The notes under the pieces: generated by a model | What the model saw: the letters and a program-made list of their open reading frames with translations, nothing else | What the model was told of the DNA's origin: nothing | The model's database searches: none | Shown: piece by piece, positions 1-10,359 of the stretch | Position numbering within the stretch: the first letter of the stretch is position 1 | Layout: each line of letters opens with the position of its first letter | Source of the DNA: Halomicrobium urmianum | Lineage (GTDB): Archaea; Halobacteriota; Halobacteria; Halobacteriales; Haloarculaceae | NCBI RefSeq assembly: GCF_020217425.1 | Contig: NZ_CP084090.1 | Location: forward strand, 2,046,001 to 2,110,000 | Direction of reading: 5' to 3' | Length of the DNA: 64,000 bases | Position numbers and translations under genes: made by a program

Positions 1-665
1 GGGACCGTCCGCTCCGGCGCGTCCTGGAGACGTTCAAAGTGGCCCAGCGGCTCTGGGACGGCGAGCGCGTCGACCACGACGGCACCTTCACCGCCCGCGG
101 CGCCGGCCTCAACTACGACGTCGGCGACGTCCCGGTCTACGTCGGCGCGCAGGGCCCGCACATGACGCGGATGGCCGCCAAGCACGCCGACGGCGCCATG
201 TACAACGGCGCCCACCCGCGGGACCTCGCGTGGGCCGCCGAGCGCGCGGCGGAGGGAGCGGAAGACCGGCCCGACGAGCGCGGCGAGTTCGACCTGGCCG
301 CCTACGCCAGCGTCTCGGTCGCCGAGGACGAGGAGCGCGCCCGCGAGGCGGCACGCCGCCCCGTCGCCTTCATCGCCGCCGGCGCTCCGGAGCCGGTCCT
401 GCAGCGCCACGACCTCGATCCCGAACGGGCGGAGAACGTGGGCGAGGCCATCGCTGCCGGCGACTTCCGGGCGGCCGACGAGCGCGTCTCAGAGGCGATG
501 ATCGACGCCTTCTGCGCCGCCGGCACGCCGGAGACCGTCGCCGAGCGGACCGACGAACTGCTCGAACACGCCGACAGCGTCGTCTACGCCTCGCCGCTCG
601 GCCCCGACCCGGAGCGGGCTATCGATCTGCTCGCGGCTGCCCGCGACTCCCGACGTCGGGCGTGA
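1..665 (+). CDS. LLM-class F420-dependent oxidoreductase, C-terminal part (5' end outside window)
   Basis: The reading frame is open from the window edge, so the N-terminus lies outside. The visible part has the VPVYVGAQGPHMTRMAAKHADG segment typical of bacterial-luciferase-like monooxygenases related to methylenetetrahydromethanopterin reductase, and ends with the usual helical tail (GTPETVAERTDELLEHAD, then PLGPDPERAIDLL). Members use coenzyme F420 or FMN; the substrate cannot be read from sequence. Its 3' end overlaps the 3' end of the convergent small membrane gene by about 47 bp. Confidence 0.85.
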   Translation, partial: DRPLRRVLETFKVAQRLWDGERVDHDGTFTARGAGLNYDVGDVPVYVGAQGPHMTRMAAKHADGAMYNGAHPRDLAWAAERAAEGAEDRPDERGEFDLAAYASVSVAEDEERAREAARRPVAFIAAGAPEPVLQRHDLDPERAENVGEAIAAGDFRAADERVSEAMIDAFCAAGTPETVAERTDELLEHADSVVYASPLGPDPERAIDLLAAARDSRRRA

Positions 666-840
666 TCAGGTCGACGGCCGCGCCCAGCGTCAGATAGCCC
701 ATCACCGCGATCGAGGCGCCGATCAGCAGTCCACCCATTACGACCAGAAGTGCCGAGAGGGGGTCGACCGTCATGACCTCCAGGAACTCGCCCGGCATAC
801 TGACGATGCTGTCGATCAGCTCACTCAGCAGCGATTGCAT
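619..840 (-). CDS. Small membrane protein, unknown function
   Basis: A 73-residue protein when started at the ATG at 840; an upstream ATG at 858 would add six residues. It has one clear hydrophobic stretch (LSALLVVMGGLLIGASIAVMG) followed by a second weaker one, so it is probably an integral membrane protein. No family was recognised. It converges on and overlaps the end of the LLM oxidoreductase gene. Sequence character (hydrophobic segments, MQSLLSELIDSIVSM start) supports a real gene, but this remains moderate. Confidence 0.5.
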   Translation of the reverse strand: MQSLLSELIDSIVSMPGEFLEVMTVDPLSALLVVMGGLLIGASIAVMGYLTLGAAVDLITPDVGSRGQPRADR

Positions 841-969
841 GGGGGACCGTTGGCACACCCGCCACTTGGCTCTCCCGGTCCGCTTCTAGGAACGGTGTGT
901 ACCTTCTGTGGGGACAGGTCCGTTATGATTGGGAACAACCAGAAAGCCCCGGCCTGTTCGACTCGGGGG

Positions 970-1035
970 TGGTTCGAGAGACGGCTCTCCCGTCTCTCGT
1001 CATCACGAAAGATGCCTCTGGCATCTTTCGAACGA
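970..1035. repeat. Tandem-hairpin module, copy A1
   Basis: It begins TGGTTCGAGAGAC and ends TCTTTCGAACGA. Two adjacent hairpins are visible: GAGAGACGG paired with CCGTCTCTC, then CGAAAGATGCC paired with GGCATCTTTCG, enclosed by GTTCG/CGAAC. The linker GTCATCACG between the two hairpins is nearly the same in the copy at 58215-58269. Confidence 0.7.
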
Positions 1036-1201
1036 CCTCGCTGTGCGCTTCGCTCACTCCGTTCGCTGCAGTGCTTGCGTCGGCCGCCGTCGTCGAACAG
1101 GCCGCCCCTTTCAGTCCCACCCGTGTCGGCTGGTCAATCAGCCGAAAGGTGGGACTGAAAGGGGCCGACCCGCTCCGGGAACCCCGGCGAAGCAAGCACC
1201 G

Positions 1202-1255
1202 TCGTTCGAGAGAGTCTCGTGATCACGAAAGACGCCGGAGGCGTCTTTCGAACGA
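1202..1255. repeat. Tandem-hairpin module, copy A2
   Basis: It begins TCGTTCGAGAGAG and ends TCTTTCGAACGA. It has a short first hairpin (GAGAG/CTC), linker GTGATCACG, and a second hairpin CGAAAGACGCC-GGA-GGCGTCTTTCG; the whole is enclosed by GTCGTTCG/CGAACGAC, giving a three-way-junction shape. It lies in the same larger palindromic element as copy A1. Confidence 0.65.
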
Positions 1256-1389
1256 CAACACAGTGAGGACCGCAGCGAGCCGCGGGACCGGAGCAGGTCG
1301 GGGGCTTTCTGGTTCTCGTCCTATCCAGTTGCTAGGCTACACGCGACGGTGGCGGGGAACCTAAGGCCCGCGAGCGCACAGCGAGAGGT

Positions 1390-1668
1390 ATGTCGGAGGA
1401 CGCATCGCTGACCGACTTCGCGGCGGGCGACGACGGCGAGAGCGGCGACGAGCCGGTGAGCGACGGCGAGGCGGCCGACGAGAGCGACGGCGCCACGGAC
1501 GGCGACGGGACGGGGACCGACGAGACGACCGCGACGGACGACGTCGAGCCGGCGGAGACGACCTTCGCGTGGTCGCCGGACGGCGTCTGCGAGGCCTGCG
1601 GGGTGGGCGCCGAGCGGCGGTGGCGCGGCGAGGCGGGGCTGGTCTGCGGCGAGTGCAAGGAGTGGTGA
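1390..1668 (+). CDS. Small acidic protein with C-terminal zinc ribbon
   Basis: A 92-residue protein. Residues 1-58 are a low-complexity acidic linker (Asp, Glu, Gly, Thr). The C-terminal 35 residues carry CEACGVG...LVCGECKEW, two CxxC pairs about 19 residues apart, a zinc-ribbon knuckle. The arrangement (acidic N-terminus plus terminal zinc finger) matches a conserved haloarchaeal family (DUF7573-like, from memory). Function is unknown; zinc or nucleic-acid binding is inference. It is monocistronic, 188 bp before the MoxR operon. Confidence 0.7.
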   Translation: MSEDASLTDFAAGDDGESGDEPVSDGEAADESDGATDGDGTGTDETTATDDVEPAETTFAWSPDGVCEACGVGAERRWRGEAGLVCGECKEW

Positions 1669-1856
1669 ACAGCGGCGAATCGTCGACGCGGTCGTGACCG
1701 CTCTGCCGGGACCGCACGGCCGTACGGACGCACTGATTCCCCCAGCAGAGTTACAAGTGTTCGACCCATAGACGGCCGCACGACAGGAGTACGCGCCGCC
1801 GTGGGTCGCCCCCGGGGGAGGGGTGCCCCCGCCGCTGGCGCGAAGCGTCGGAAACC

Positions 1857-2816
<960 letters not shown>

Positions 2817-2817
2817 G

Positions 2818-3798
2818 ATGCGACCCACTCGCCGCGGATACGCCGCCCTCGCCGTCGTCGCCCTCGCCGTCCTGAACGCCTGGCTGTCGGGCCCGCGAGC
2901 GCTGAACGCCGTGGCGGCGCCGCTGCTGGTCGCCGTCGCGGCCGGGGCCGTCCAGGTGCATCGGGTCGGGGAGCCGAGCGTCGAGCGCTCCGAGCCACGG
3001 CACGGGTTTCCCGGGGAGTCCCGCACCGTGGAACTGCGCGTCGACGGCGGCGGCGTCGCGGCCGTCGAGGACCGCGTTGGCGAGGGGCTCTCCGGCGGCG
3101 TCCGGGCCGAGCGGTCCCTCCCGGCGACCGTCAGCTACGAGGTGACTTACGAGCGACGCGGGGTCCACCGGATCGGTCCGGCGACGGTGGCCGTCCGCGA
3201 CGTGCTCGGCCTAGTCGAGACCGAGTACGAGGTCTACGAGCACGACGAGGCGCTGGTCTTCCCGCGGGTCCACTCGCTGGCCGAGGCGGGCGTGTTCCGC
3301 CGGACGCTGGGTCCGGAGAGCGACGAGCGCACCGAGTTCGACCGCCTGCGGGAGTACGTTCCGGGGGACTCGCTGCGCGACGTCGCCTGGAAGGCCAGCG
3401 CCAAGAACGACGACCTGCTCGTGACGGAGTACACCGACCCGGCCGACGAAGAGGCGATCAGCGTCGCTGCCCGCAGTGAGGACAACTGTGCCGACGAGAT
3501 GGCCACCGCGGCCGCGACGCTCGTCGTCGGCGCCGTCCGGGCCGGCCTGGCCTTCGAACTGACCCTGCCCGACGGCGAACTGGCCCAGGGGTTCGGCGAT
3601 ACCCACCGCCAGTACGCGCTGGAGTTGCTCGCGCAGACGACCGGGGGTGACGTCCCGGAGGACGCCTGGAACGAGGCCGACGTCCGCGTCCACGCCGACG
3701 CCGACGGGACGAGGGTGGCCGTCGGCGGGCGCGAGCGCGATCTGGCCGACCTGACAGCGACGCGCGACAATCCGCTGGTCGCGGAGGTGGAGGCGTGA
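2818..3798 (+). CDS. DUF58 domain protein
   Basis: A 326-residue protein with two N-terminal membrane segments (about residues 9-45) followed by a soluble region. The DUF58 signature REYVPGDSLRDVAWKASAK is visible near residues 178-196. DUF58 proteins are encoded next to MoxR ATPases and are probably their membrane-anchored partners. It starts one base after moxR and its stop overlaps the GTG of the transglutaminase gene by 4 bp (GTGA), so the three genes are probably translationally coupled. Confidence 0.92.
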   Translation: MRPTRRGYAALAVVALAVLNAWLSGPRALNAVAAPLLVAVAAGAVQVHRVGEPSVERSEPRHGFPGESRTVELRVDGGGVAAVEDRVGEGLSGGVRAERSLPATVSYEVTYERRGVHRIGPATVAVRDVLGLVETEYEVYEHDEALVFPRVHSLAEAGVFRRTLGPESDERTEFDRLREYVPGDSLRDVAWKASAKNDDLLVTEYTDPADEEAISVAARSEDNCADEMATAAATLVVGAVRAGLAFELTLPDGELAQGFGDTHRQYALELLAQTTGGDVPEDAWNEADVRVHADADGTRVAVGGRERDLADLTATRDNPLVAEVEA

Positions 3799-5996
3799 GC
3801 GCCGGCGTTCGCGATGGCTCGGGGAGCCGCCGGCGTCCGGACATCGACTGGGTACGCGCGCTGGCGCTGCTGGCCGTGGCGGCGATGCTCGGTACCGCCC
3901 TGCAGGTCATGTACCACTTCATCGACGTGACCGGAGTGCCGTCGCAGTTCCTCGTCCTGTTGGCGCTGTCGTTCGTCCTCGCGACCGTCCTCGCGCGGAC
4001 CGTCCGGCCGGCGGTCGCCGTCGCCGTCGGCGCCGCGCTCCTCGCGGCCGGCATCTGGTGGTACCTCTCCCGGCTGAGCGGGCCCGTGCTCTGGGGCGTC
4101 CTGCTGAGCGATACGCTCGGGCTGCTGTCCGGCCGGTCGCTGCTGCAGATCGCGAACATCCGGGCGTGGGTGCTCGGGGTCACGCCCGGTCCCGTGGTCG
4201 TGACCTGGTACTTCGCCGTCCGGCGGCGGTACGCGGTCGCCGTCACCGTCGCCGGTGCGACGCTGGGCTTCTTCGTGCTGACCGGCGACGCGGACGTGGT
4301 GACGACGCTGTCGGGCGTGGTCGCCGGCGCGGTGGCCATCGGCCTCGGCGACTTCGACCGCCGGGGCGAACCGGTCGTCAGCGCCGAGACCATCGCCGTC
4401 GTCGCGGCGGCGATGATCGTCGTCCCCTCGCTGGTGTCGGTGGTGCCGACGACCGCGGCGGACGTCCAGGTGGCCGGCGAGATCGGACCGGACGCGTCGC
4501 TGGAGGCGAGCCTCGTGACCGCCGACGACGACATCTCCGTGCAGGGCCCGATCACGCTCTCGCCGGAGGTGCGGTTCACGGTCGAGGCCGACGAGGGGCG
4601 CTACTGGCGCGTGGCAAGTTACGACCGCTACACCGGCCAGGACTGGGTCCGGACCGGCGGCACCGACCCCTACGAGGGGACCCTCGATCCGCCGCCCGGC
4701 CCGACGCGGCGCGTCGACCAGACCGTCCGGCCCGAGACCGAACTGGGCGTCGCGCCGTCGGCCTGGAAGCCGATCCAGGTCGAGGGGCTGAATGGCGCCC
4801 GCGTCGCCGAGGACGGGAGCCTCGCGACGGGCGAGACGGTCGGCAGCGGCGAGGTCTATCGCGTCCGCAGCGCCGTCCCGGACCCGTCGCCGGCGCAGCT
4901 CCGCGAGGCCGGTACCGACTATCCCGAGGGGATTCAGGAGCGGTACACCCAGCTCCCCGAGAGCACGCCCGACCGCGTGGGCGTCCGCACCGAGCGGCTC
5001 ACCCGGAACGCCGACAACCCCTACGAGACGGCCCTGACGATCGAACAGTGGCTGCGGAACAACCGGGACTACTCGCTTTCCGTCCAGCGGCCGAACGGCG
5101 ACGTCGCCGACGGGTTCCTCTTCGAGATGGACGCCGGTTACTGCACCTACTACGCCACGACGATGACGACGATGCTGCGCAGCCAGGACATCCCGGCGCG
5201 GTTCGTCGTCGGCTACACCTCGGGCCAGCGCGTCGAGGAGGACCGCTGGGTGGTCCGCGGGCTGAACGCCCACGCCTGGGTCGAGGCCTACTTCCCCGAG
5301 TACGGCTGGGTCCGCTTCGATCCCACGCCGAGCGGACCCCGCGAGGCGGCCCGCCAGGAGCGCCTCGATGCGGCCCGCGCGTCCAACGAGTCGAACGTCG
5401 ACACCGGGGGATCCCAGCAGGTGACCGAGCAGTGGACGCCGACGGACGACGGGTCGTCGTCGGGCCAGACGCCGGTCGACGACGGGGATCAGACCAGCCC
5501 CGCATCGGGACGGGACGTCGACCCCTCGACGCCGCCCGGCGGGATCATCACCGCCGACCTCGATCAGGACGGCGTGGCGAGCGACCCCGGAGGACCCGAC
5601 GGCGGCAGTGGCGACGGCGGCGGCGCGTTCCCGTCGCCGACGCGCCAGGAGTTCGCGCTGGCCGCCGTCGCGCTGGTGGGGCTGGCCGTCGGTCTGCGCC
5701 GCAGCGGCGTCGTCGAGAAGACGTACCGCGCGGCCTGGCTGCGCTACCAGCCCCGGACGGACGACCCGGCACGGGACGTCGAGCGGGCCTTCCAGCGGCT
5801 CGTCTACCACCTCGAGCGCGACCACTACCGCTCGCGGCTGGCCACCGAGACCGTCGACGAGTATCTGGACGCCGTCGACGCCGACGAGCGAGCGCGCCGC
5901 GTCGCGGCGATCCGCGAGCGCTGCCGGTACGCCGGGGAGGCCGACCCGGCGGACGCCGACGAGGCGGTTCGCCTGGTGAACGAACTCGTGCGGTAG
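3795..5996 (+). CDS. Membrane transglutaminase-like protein (TgpA type)
   Basis: A 733-residue protein. The N-terminal ~220 residues hold several membrane segments. A transglutaminase-like core follows, with the catalytic triad Cys450 (AGYCTYYAT), His493 (NAHAWVEA) and Asp509 (RFDPTP). After a Ser/Thr/Asp-rich linker there is another membrane helix near residue 615-635 and a cytoplasmic DUF4129-like tail. It overlaps the DUF58 gene by 4 bp. The MoxR/DUF58/transglutaminase set is widespread; a role in envelope protein processing or cross-linking is inference. Confidence 0.92.
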   Translation: MSAGVRDGSGSRRRPDIDWVRALALLAVAAMLGTALQVMYHFIDVTGVPSQFLVLLALSFVLATVLARTVRPAVAVAVGAALLAAGIWWYLSRLSGPVLWGVLLSDTLGLLSGRSLLQIANIRAWVLGVTPGPVVVTWYFAVRRRYAVAVTVAGATLGFFVLTGDADVVTTLSGVVAGAVAIGLGDFDRRGEPVVSAETIAVVAAAMIVVPSLVSVVPTTAADVQVAGEIGPDASLEASLVTADDDISVQGPITLSPEVRFTVEADEGRYWRVASYDRYTGQDWVRTGGTDPYEGTLDPPPGPTRRVDQTVRPETELGVAPSAWKPIQVEGLNGARVAEDGSLATGETVGSGEVYRVRSAVPDPSPAQLREAGTDYPEGIQERYTQLPESTPDRVGVRTERLTRNADNPYETALTIEQWLRNNRDYSLSVQRPNGDVADGFLFEMDAGYCTYYATTMTTMLRSQDIPARFVVGYTSGQRVEEDRWVVRGLNAHAWVEAYFPEYGWVRFDPTPSGPREAARQERLDAARASNESNVDTGGSQQVTEQWTPTDDGSSSGQTPVDDGDQTSPASGRDVDPSTPPGGIITADLDQDGVASDPGGPDGGSGDGGGAFPSPTRQEFALAAVALVGLAVGLRRSGVVEKTYRAAWLRYQPRTDDPARDVERAFQRLVYHLERDHYRSRLATETVDEYLDAVDADERARRVAAIRERCRYAGEADPADADEAVRLVNELVR

Positions 5997-6057
5997 TCGA
6001 CCCCACGGTCGGCCACCTCGCCCGCCCTGTGGCGCGTCGCGTGCGTATACCAGTAAG

Positions 6058-6091
6058 TGTTTAATAGGTAGATTTCGTAAGCCGACCTGTA

Positions 6092-6092
<1 letters not shown>
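6058..6092 (+). promoter_or_regulatory. Promoter for leaderless transcript of eIF1 leader ORF
   Basis: A TATA-like box GTTTAATAG (6058-6066) lies about 28 nt upstream of the ATG at 6092. In haloarchaea this spacing puts the transcription start at or next to the A of that ATG, so the mRNA would begin with the short upstream ORF rather than with eIF1 itself. Confidence 0.55.
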
Positions 6093-6476
<384 letters not shown>

Positions 6477-6710
6477 CTGTTACCTGACTCTCTCCGCTTC
6501 GATATCGCGGCCCCGCTCTCTCGATTCGGCGTACCAGAGTCGCGTCGCGCGCCAGCGCTGCTCTGACCCGATCGAACGCGGTTCCGACGCGTCCGAACCG
6601 ACGGACGAGCGACGCGACCGCGCGCCGCGACTCCCCGCCGACGGTCGCGGTCCCGCGCGCCGCGGCCTGAAGCGGCCCCCTTATTGCTCCTCCCGTTCGT
6701 ACCGGTGGCA

Positions 6711-7466
6711 ATGACCGTTCGACACGACGGTCTGGCCGTCGAGTGGCTGGGCTACGCCACGATCAGGCTGGCCGGCGAGGAGAGCGTCGTCTACACGGAT
6801 CCCGGGCGCTACGGCCTGCTGACGGGCGAGTGGGAACCCGACTCCGACGACCTCGCCCACCCGCCGTCGCGGGACTACCGGGCCGAGGACGGCGACGTGG
6901 TGTGCGTCAGCCACGTCCACCACTACGACCCCGACGGCATCGAGCGCGTCGCGAGCGACGACGCCACCGTCGTCGCCTTCGAGGGAATCGACGACGAGGC
7001 CGAGAAGCGCGGTCTGCCGCCGCTGGCCGACCTGCCCCACGACGTCGAGCGCGTGGGGGCGAAGGACACGCTGACCGTCGGCGACGTCGACATCTGGACC
7101 ACGCCGGCGTACAACGAGCCCGACGGACCCCACACCCGACCGGACGGGACTCCGTACCACCCGGAGGGGTTCGGCTGCGGGTTCGTCGTCGACGTCGAGG
7201 GGACGCGAGCCTTCTGGCCGGGCGACACGGACGTCCTCCCGGGCCACCGGACGATGGGGTCGATGGACGTCTCCCTGTTCTGCCCGCCGATCGGTCAGCG
7301 GTTCACCATGGACCGCTGCGAGGCGGCCGGGCTCGCCGTGCGGATCGACCCCGACCTCGTGCTGCCCGTCCACTACGACACGTTCTCGACGCTGGCCGCC
7401 GACTCCCGTGCGTTCGCCGCCGCAGTCGCCGCTGCAGGCGTGCCGGTCGTGCTGGACGAGAACTGA
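6711..7466 (+). CDS. MBL-fold metal-dependent hydrolase
   Basis: A 251-residue metallo-beta-lactamase fold protein (UlaG/YddR-like subgroup). Visible motifs are the opening strand EWLGYATIRLAGEESVVYTDPG, the metal-binding SHVHHYDPDG segment, and GDTDVLPGHRTMG followed by LPVHYDTF. The ATG at 6711 is preferred over 6684 because the fold's first strand follows directly. The substrate is unknown. It lies just upstream of trpB on the same strand, 54 bp away. Confidence 0.85.
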   Translation: MTVRHDGLAVEWLGYATIRLAGEESVVYTDPGRYGLLTGEWEPDSDDLAHPPSRDYRAEDGDVVCVSHVHHYDPDGIERVASDDATVVAFEGIDDEAEKRGLPPLADLPHDVERVGAKDTLTVGDVDIWTTPAYNEPDGPHTRPDGTPYHPEGFGCGFVVDVEGTRAFWPGDTDVLPGHRTMGSMDVSLFCPPIGQRFTMDRCEAAGLAVRIDPDLVLPVHYDTFSTLAADSRAFAAAVAAAGVPVVLDEN

Positions 7467-7520
7467 GCCGCTCGTCTGTCGCCCGGACCGTTTATACCGC
7501 AGCGCCGCCGACTCGGGGAC

Positions 7521-8675
7521 ATGTCCGACGGAGAGTTCGAGGACTACGGCGGGCGACACGTTCCGGAAGCGCTAGTGGAACCGCTCGAACAGCTAGCGGC
7601 GGCCTACGACGAGGTCGCCGGCACCGACGAGTTCCAGGCCGAACTGCGGGCGCTGCTGGAGGACTTCGCGGGGCGGCCGACGCCGCTGTTCCACGCGGAG
7701 ACGCTCAGCGAGCGCTACGGGGCCAAGATCTACCTCAAGCGCGAGGACCTGCTCCACGGCGGCGCACACAAGATCAACAACACGCTCGGGCAGGCGCTGC
7801 TCGCGAAGCAGTCGGGCCGCGACCGGCTCATCGCCGAGACGGGCGCCGGCCAGCACGGCGTCGCGACGGCGATGGCGGGCGCCCTGCTGGACCTGGACAC
7901 CGAGATCTACATGGGGACGAAAGACGTCGAGCGCCAGGAGATGAACGTCTTCAGGATGCGCCTGCTGGGCGCCGAGGTCAACGAGGTCACCCGCGGCGAC
8001 GAGGGGCTGGCCGACGCCGTCGACGCCGCCCTGGAGGACTTCGCCGCGAACGTCGACGACACCCACTACCTGGTGGGCTCCGTGGTCGGCCCCGACCCCT
8101 TCCCGCGGATGGTCCGGGACTTCCAGGCGGTCATCGGTCGGGAAGCGAAAGAGCAGTTCCGCGAGCGGACGGGCGGGCTCCCGGACGCGGCGGTCGCGGC
8201 CGTCGGCGGCGGCAGTAACGCCATGGGCCTGTTCCACGCCTTCAGGGACGACGACGTGGCGTTCTACGGCGCCGAGGGCGGCGGCGAGGGGACGGACTCG
8301 AACCGCCACGCCGCGCCGCTCTCCGCCGGGCAGACGGGGACCCTCCACGGGATGAAGACCCGCGTCATCGACGACGACGTGGAGGTCCACTCCGTCTCGG
8401 CGGGACTCGACTACCCCGGCGCCGGCCCCGAACACGCCATGTTCCGGGAGGTCGGCCGGGCGGAGTACCGCGGGATCACCGACGACGAGGCGCTGGCCGC
8501 GTTCCGCGAACTGAGCGAGGCGGAGGGGATCATCCCGGCGCTGGAGTCCAGCCACGCCGTCGCGCTGGCGGCGGATCTGGCCGAGTCGGGCGAGCACGAC
8601 GAGATCCTCGTCAACCTCAGCGGCCGCGGCGACAAGGACGTGGCCCGGGCCGCCGAGCTGTTCGACCTGTCCTGA
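7521..8675 (+). CDS. trpB: Tryptophan synthase beta chain
   Basis: A 384-residue PLP enzyme that condenses indole with serine to make tryptophan. The PLP lysine is K84 in [12 protein letters not shown], and the phosphate-binding loop is GGGSNAMG near residue 231. Length and motifs fit TrpB1. The gene stands alone here: no trpA or trpC is adjacent, so either the rest of the operon is elsewhere or this is an isolated paralogue. A TATA-like run (GTTTATACC, about 7490) precedes the ATG by about 30 nt. Confidence 0.93.
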   Translation: MSDGEFEDYGGRHVPEALVEPLEQLAAAYDEVAGTDEFQAELRALLEDFAGRPTPLFHAETLSERYGAKIYLKREDLLHGGAHKINNTLGQALLAKQSGRDRLIAETGAGQHGVATAMAGALLDLDTEIYMGTKDVERQEMNVFRMRLLGAEVNEVTRGDEGLADAVDAALEDFAANVDDTHYLVGSVVGPDPFPRMVRDFQAVIGREAKEQFRERTGGLPDAAVAAVGGGSNAMGLFHAFRDDDVAFYGAEGGGEGTDSNRHAAPLSAGQTGTLHGMKTRVIDDDVEVHSVSAGLDYPGAGPEHAMFREVGRAEYRGITDDEALAAFRELSEAEGIIPALESSHAVALAADLAESGEHDEILVNLSGRGDKDVARAAELFDLS

Positions 8676-8705
8676 CGGGCGGGCTTCCGACTGGGGCGTG
8701 GACGG

Positions 8706-9101
8706 CTACTCGTCGTAGGTCCAGTAGTCGACCGAGCCCACGTCGATCCGGACGGGGGTGTTCTCCGACCAGGCGTCGTCGCCGGCGCCGTACTTGCGGT
8801 TGATCCGCCGCAGGACCGCTTCGGCCTCGTCCTCGTCGTCGATCACCGTCGCCGTCCCGCGGATCGACGCGCCCCACCGCGCGCGGCCGTCCTCGTCCTT
8901 CTGGACCGAAAGCGCGACGCGCGGGTTCTCGCGGATGTTGGCCAGCTTGCGGCCCGTGATCGCGAGCTCGACGACGCCGTCCTCGTAGCGGTACCACAGC
9001 GGGGCGACGTGAGGCTTCCCGTCGCGACAGGTCCCGAGGTGGGCGATGAGGCGTTCGCTCGTGAGCAGTTCCTCGGCCTCGTCGGGGACGTCCGTGGTCA
9101 C
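8706..9101 (-). CDS. Pyridoxamine 5'-phosphate oxidase family (PPOX) protein
   Basis: A 131-residue split-beta-barrel flavin/F420-binding protein. Visible features are LTSERLIAHLGTCRDGKPHVAPLWY, VELAITGRKLANIRENPRVALSV and RWGASIRGTATVIDDEDEAEAVLRRIN, which follow the PPOX-like fold. Members reduce or bind FMN, F420 or haem-derived substrates; which one applies is unknown. It is convergent with trpB (30 bp apart) and monocistronic. Confidence 0.85.
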   Translation of the reverse strand: MTTDVPDEAEELLTSERLIAHLGTCRDGKPHVAPLWYRYEDGVVELAITGRKLANIRENPRVALSVQKDEDGRARWGASIRGTATVIDDEDEAEAVLRRINRKYGAGDDAWSENTPVRIDVGSVDYWTYDE

Positions 9102-9180
9102 GGGACCCGCTACGGGCTCTGGGATGCTTAACCTGTCTCCGAGGTGACCGGACGGGGGACGTAACAGCGGGGTCAGCGAG

Positions 9181-10359
9181 TCAGTACAGCGGCGCGATCT
9201 CCTCTGCGCCCTCGTGGACGAGGCTCTGGAGGTTGTCCTCGCTCTCGGTCCTGATCTCCTCGATGTTGTCCTGGGCCTCGATGGCGACCTTCTGGAGCTC
9301 CTTGACCCGGGGGACCTGGTGGACGCCGGAGAAGAGGACGACGCCGGCGACGGAGTCGGACCCGGGCAGCGGGTAGTCGCCGCCCCGGACCTCCATGGAG
9401 CCGGTCTCCTCCTCGAGCCACTTGCGGCCGCGCTCGATGCCCTTGCGGTCGAGGTGTTCGGGCGGACCGCCGGCGACCAGGAGCGTCTTCTCGGCGCCGT
9501 CGACGTCGCAGGGCAGCGTCAGCCGCCCCAGCGCGGCCTTGCGGACCAGCGACGTGATGCGGTTGGTCGTGTCGACGGCGTCGCAGTCCGACCCGCCGCT
9601 CCCGCCGGCCAGTCGCGACAGGAAGCCGTCGTGGTCCGACCGCTCGACTGGCTCGCTGGCGTATCCCACCGTCGAGATGCCGCCGCCGTCGAGCGTGTTG
9701 ATGATCTCCGAGGAGTCAACGACGCTCTCGGCGACCTCGTCGCCGGTCTCGGCCTCGCCGGCGCCGAAGAGGACGCCGAAGCGCGTGACGATCTCCTCGT
9801 TGATCGCGTCGTACCCCTCGGCCATCGACTCGCCTGCCGACCGCCAGGCGTCGTTGTCGAACACGAGCAGGTTGTCCACCTCGCGGACGAACGTCCGAAA
9901 CGAGCGCGCGGCGTTGAGCGTGTAGATGCCGCCCTCGTCGGCCGCGGGCAGCACGCCCAGTCCGAACACGGGCTCCTCGTAGACGTGCTCGAGGTGCTTG
10001 GCGAGGACGGGCGCGCCGCCGCTGCCGGTCCCGCCGCCCAGCCCGGCGACGACGAGGAACGCGTCCACTTCGTGGACCGGGACGCGGTCGATCGCCGCCT
10101 GTATCTCGTCGAGGTCGGCCTCGGCGACCTCGGCGCCCAGCTCGTTGTCGGCGCCGACGCCGTGGCCCTTCACGCGCGACTGCCCGATGAGGACCCGGTT
10201 CTCCTCCGGGACTCGCTCTAGCCCCTGCAGGTCGACCGTCGCGGAGTTGACCGCGATCGGACACCGGACGACGTCCTGGCCGGTGCGCTGCTCGTACTCG
10301 AGGAACTTGTCGACGATCTTGCCGCCTGCCTGACCGAACCCGATGAGTGCGAGTTTCAT
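9181..10359 (-). CDS. CetZ-type tubulin/FtsZ superfamily protein
   Basis: A 392-residue cytoskeletal GTPase. The T1 glycine loop GFGQAGGKIVDKFL (residues 7-20) and the tubulin signature GLGGGTGSGGAPV (106-118) are visible, as is LGVLPAADEGGIYTLNAARSF. These match CetZ, the haloarchaeal tubulin-like family that controls cell shape and motility, rather than FtsZ (no GGGTGTG). The start ATG at 10359 opens directly into strand S1. Which CetZ paralogue it is cannot be settled by reading. Confidence 0.92.
   Translation of the reverse strand: MKLALIGFGQAGGKIVDKFLEYEQRTGQDVVRCPIAVNSATVDLQGLERVPEENRVLIGQSRVKGHGVGADNELGAEVAEADLDEIQAAIDRVPVHEVDAFLVVAGLGGGTGSGGAPVLAKHLEHVYEEPVFGLGVLPAADEGGIYTLNAARSFRTFVREVDNLLVFDNDAWRSAGESMAEGYDAINEEIVTRFGVLFGAGEAETGDEVAESVVDSSEIINTLDGGGISTVGYASEPVERSDHDGFLSRLAGGSGGSDCDAVDTTNRITSLVRKAALGRLTLPCDVDGAEKTLLVAGGPPEHLDRKGIERGRKWLEEETGSMEVRGGDYPLPGSDSVAGVVLFSGVHQVPRVKELQKVAIEAQDNIEEIRTESEDNLQSLVHEGAEEIAPLY

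Larger units (their letters stand above)
937..1336. repeat. Palindromic intergenic element, copy 1 (nested inverted repeats)
   Basis: The stretch between the small membrane gene and the zinc-ribbon gene has no convincing gene but is built of nested inverted repeats. The outer arms are AACCAGAAAGCCCC (937-950) and GGGGCTTTCTGGTT (1301-1314); the inner arms are CCCCTTTCAGTCCCACC (about 1105-1121) and GGTGGGACTGAAAGGGG (about 1149-1165). After the outer arm comes TCCAGTTGCTAGG. A second element with the same architecture lies at 45432-45841. Two tandem-hairpin modules are embedded in it (970-1035 and 1202-1255). Confidence 0.7.
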
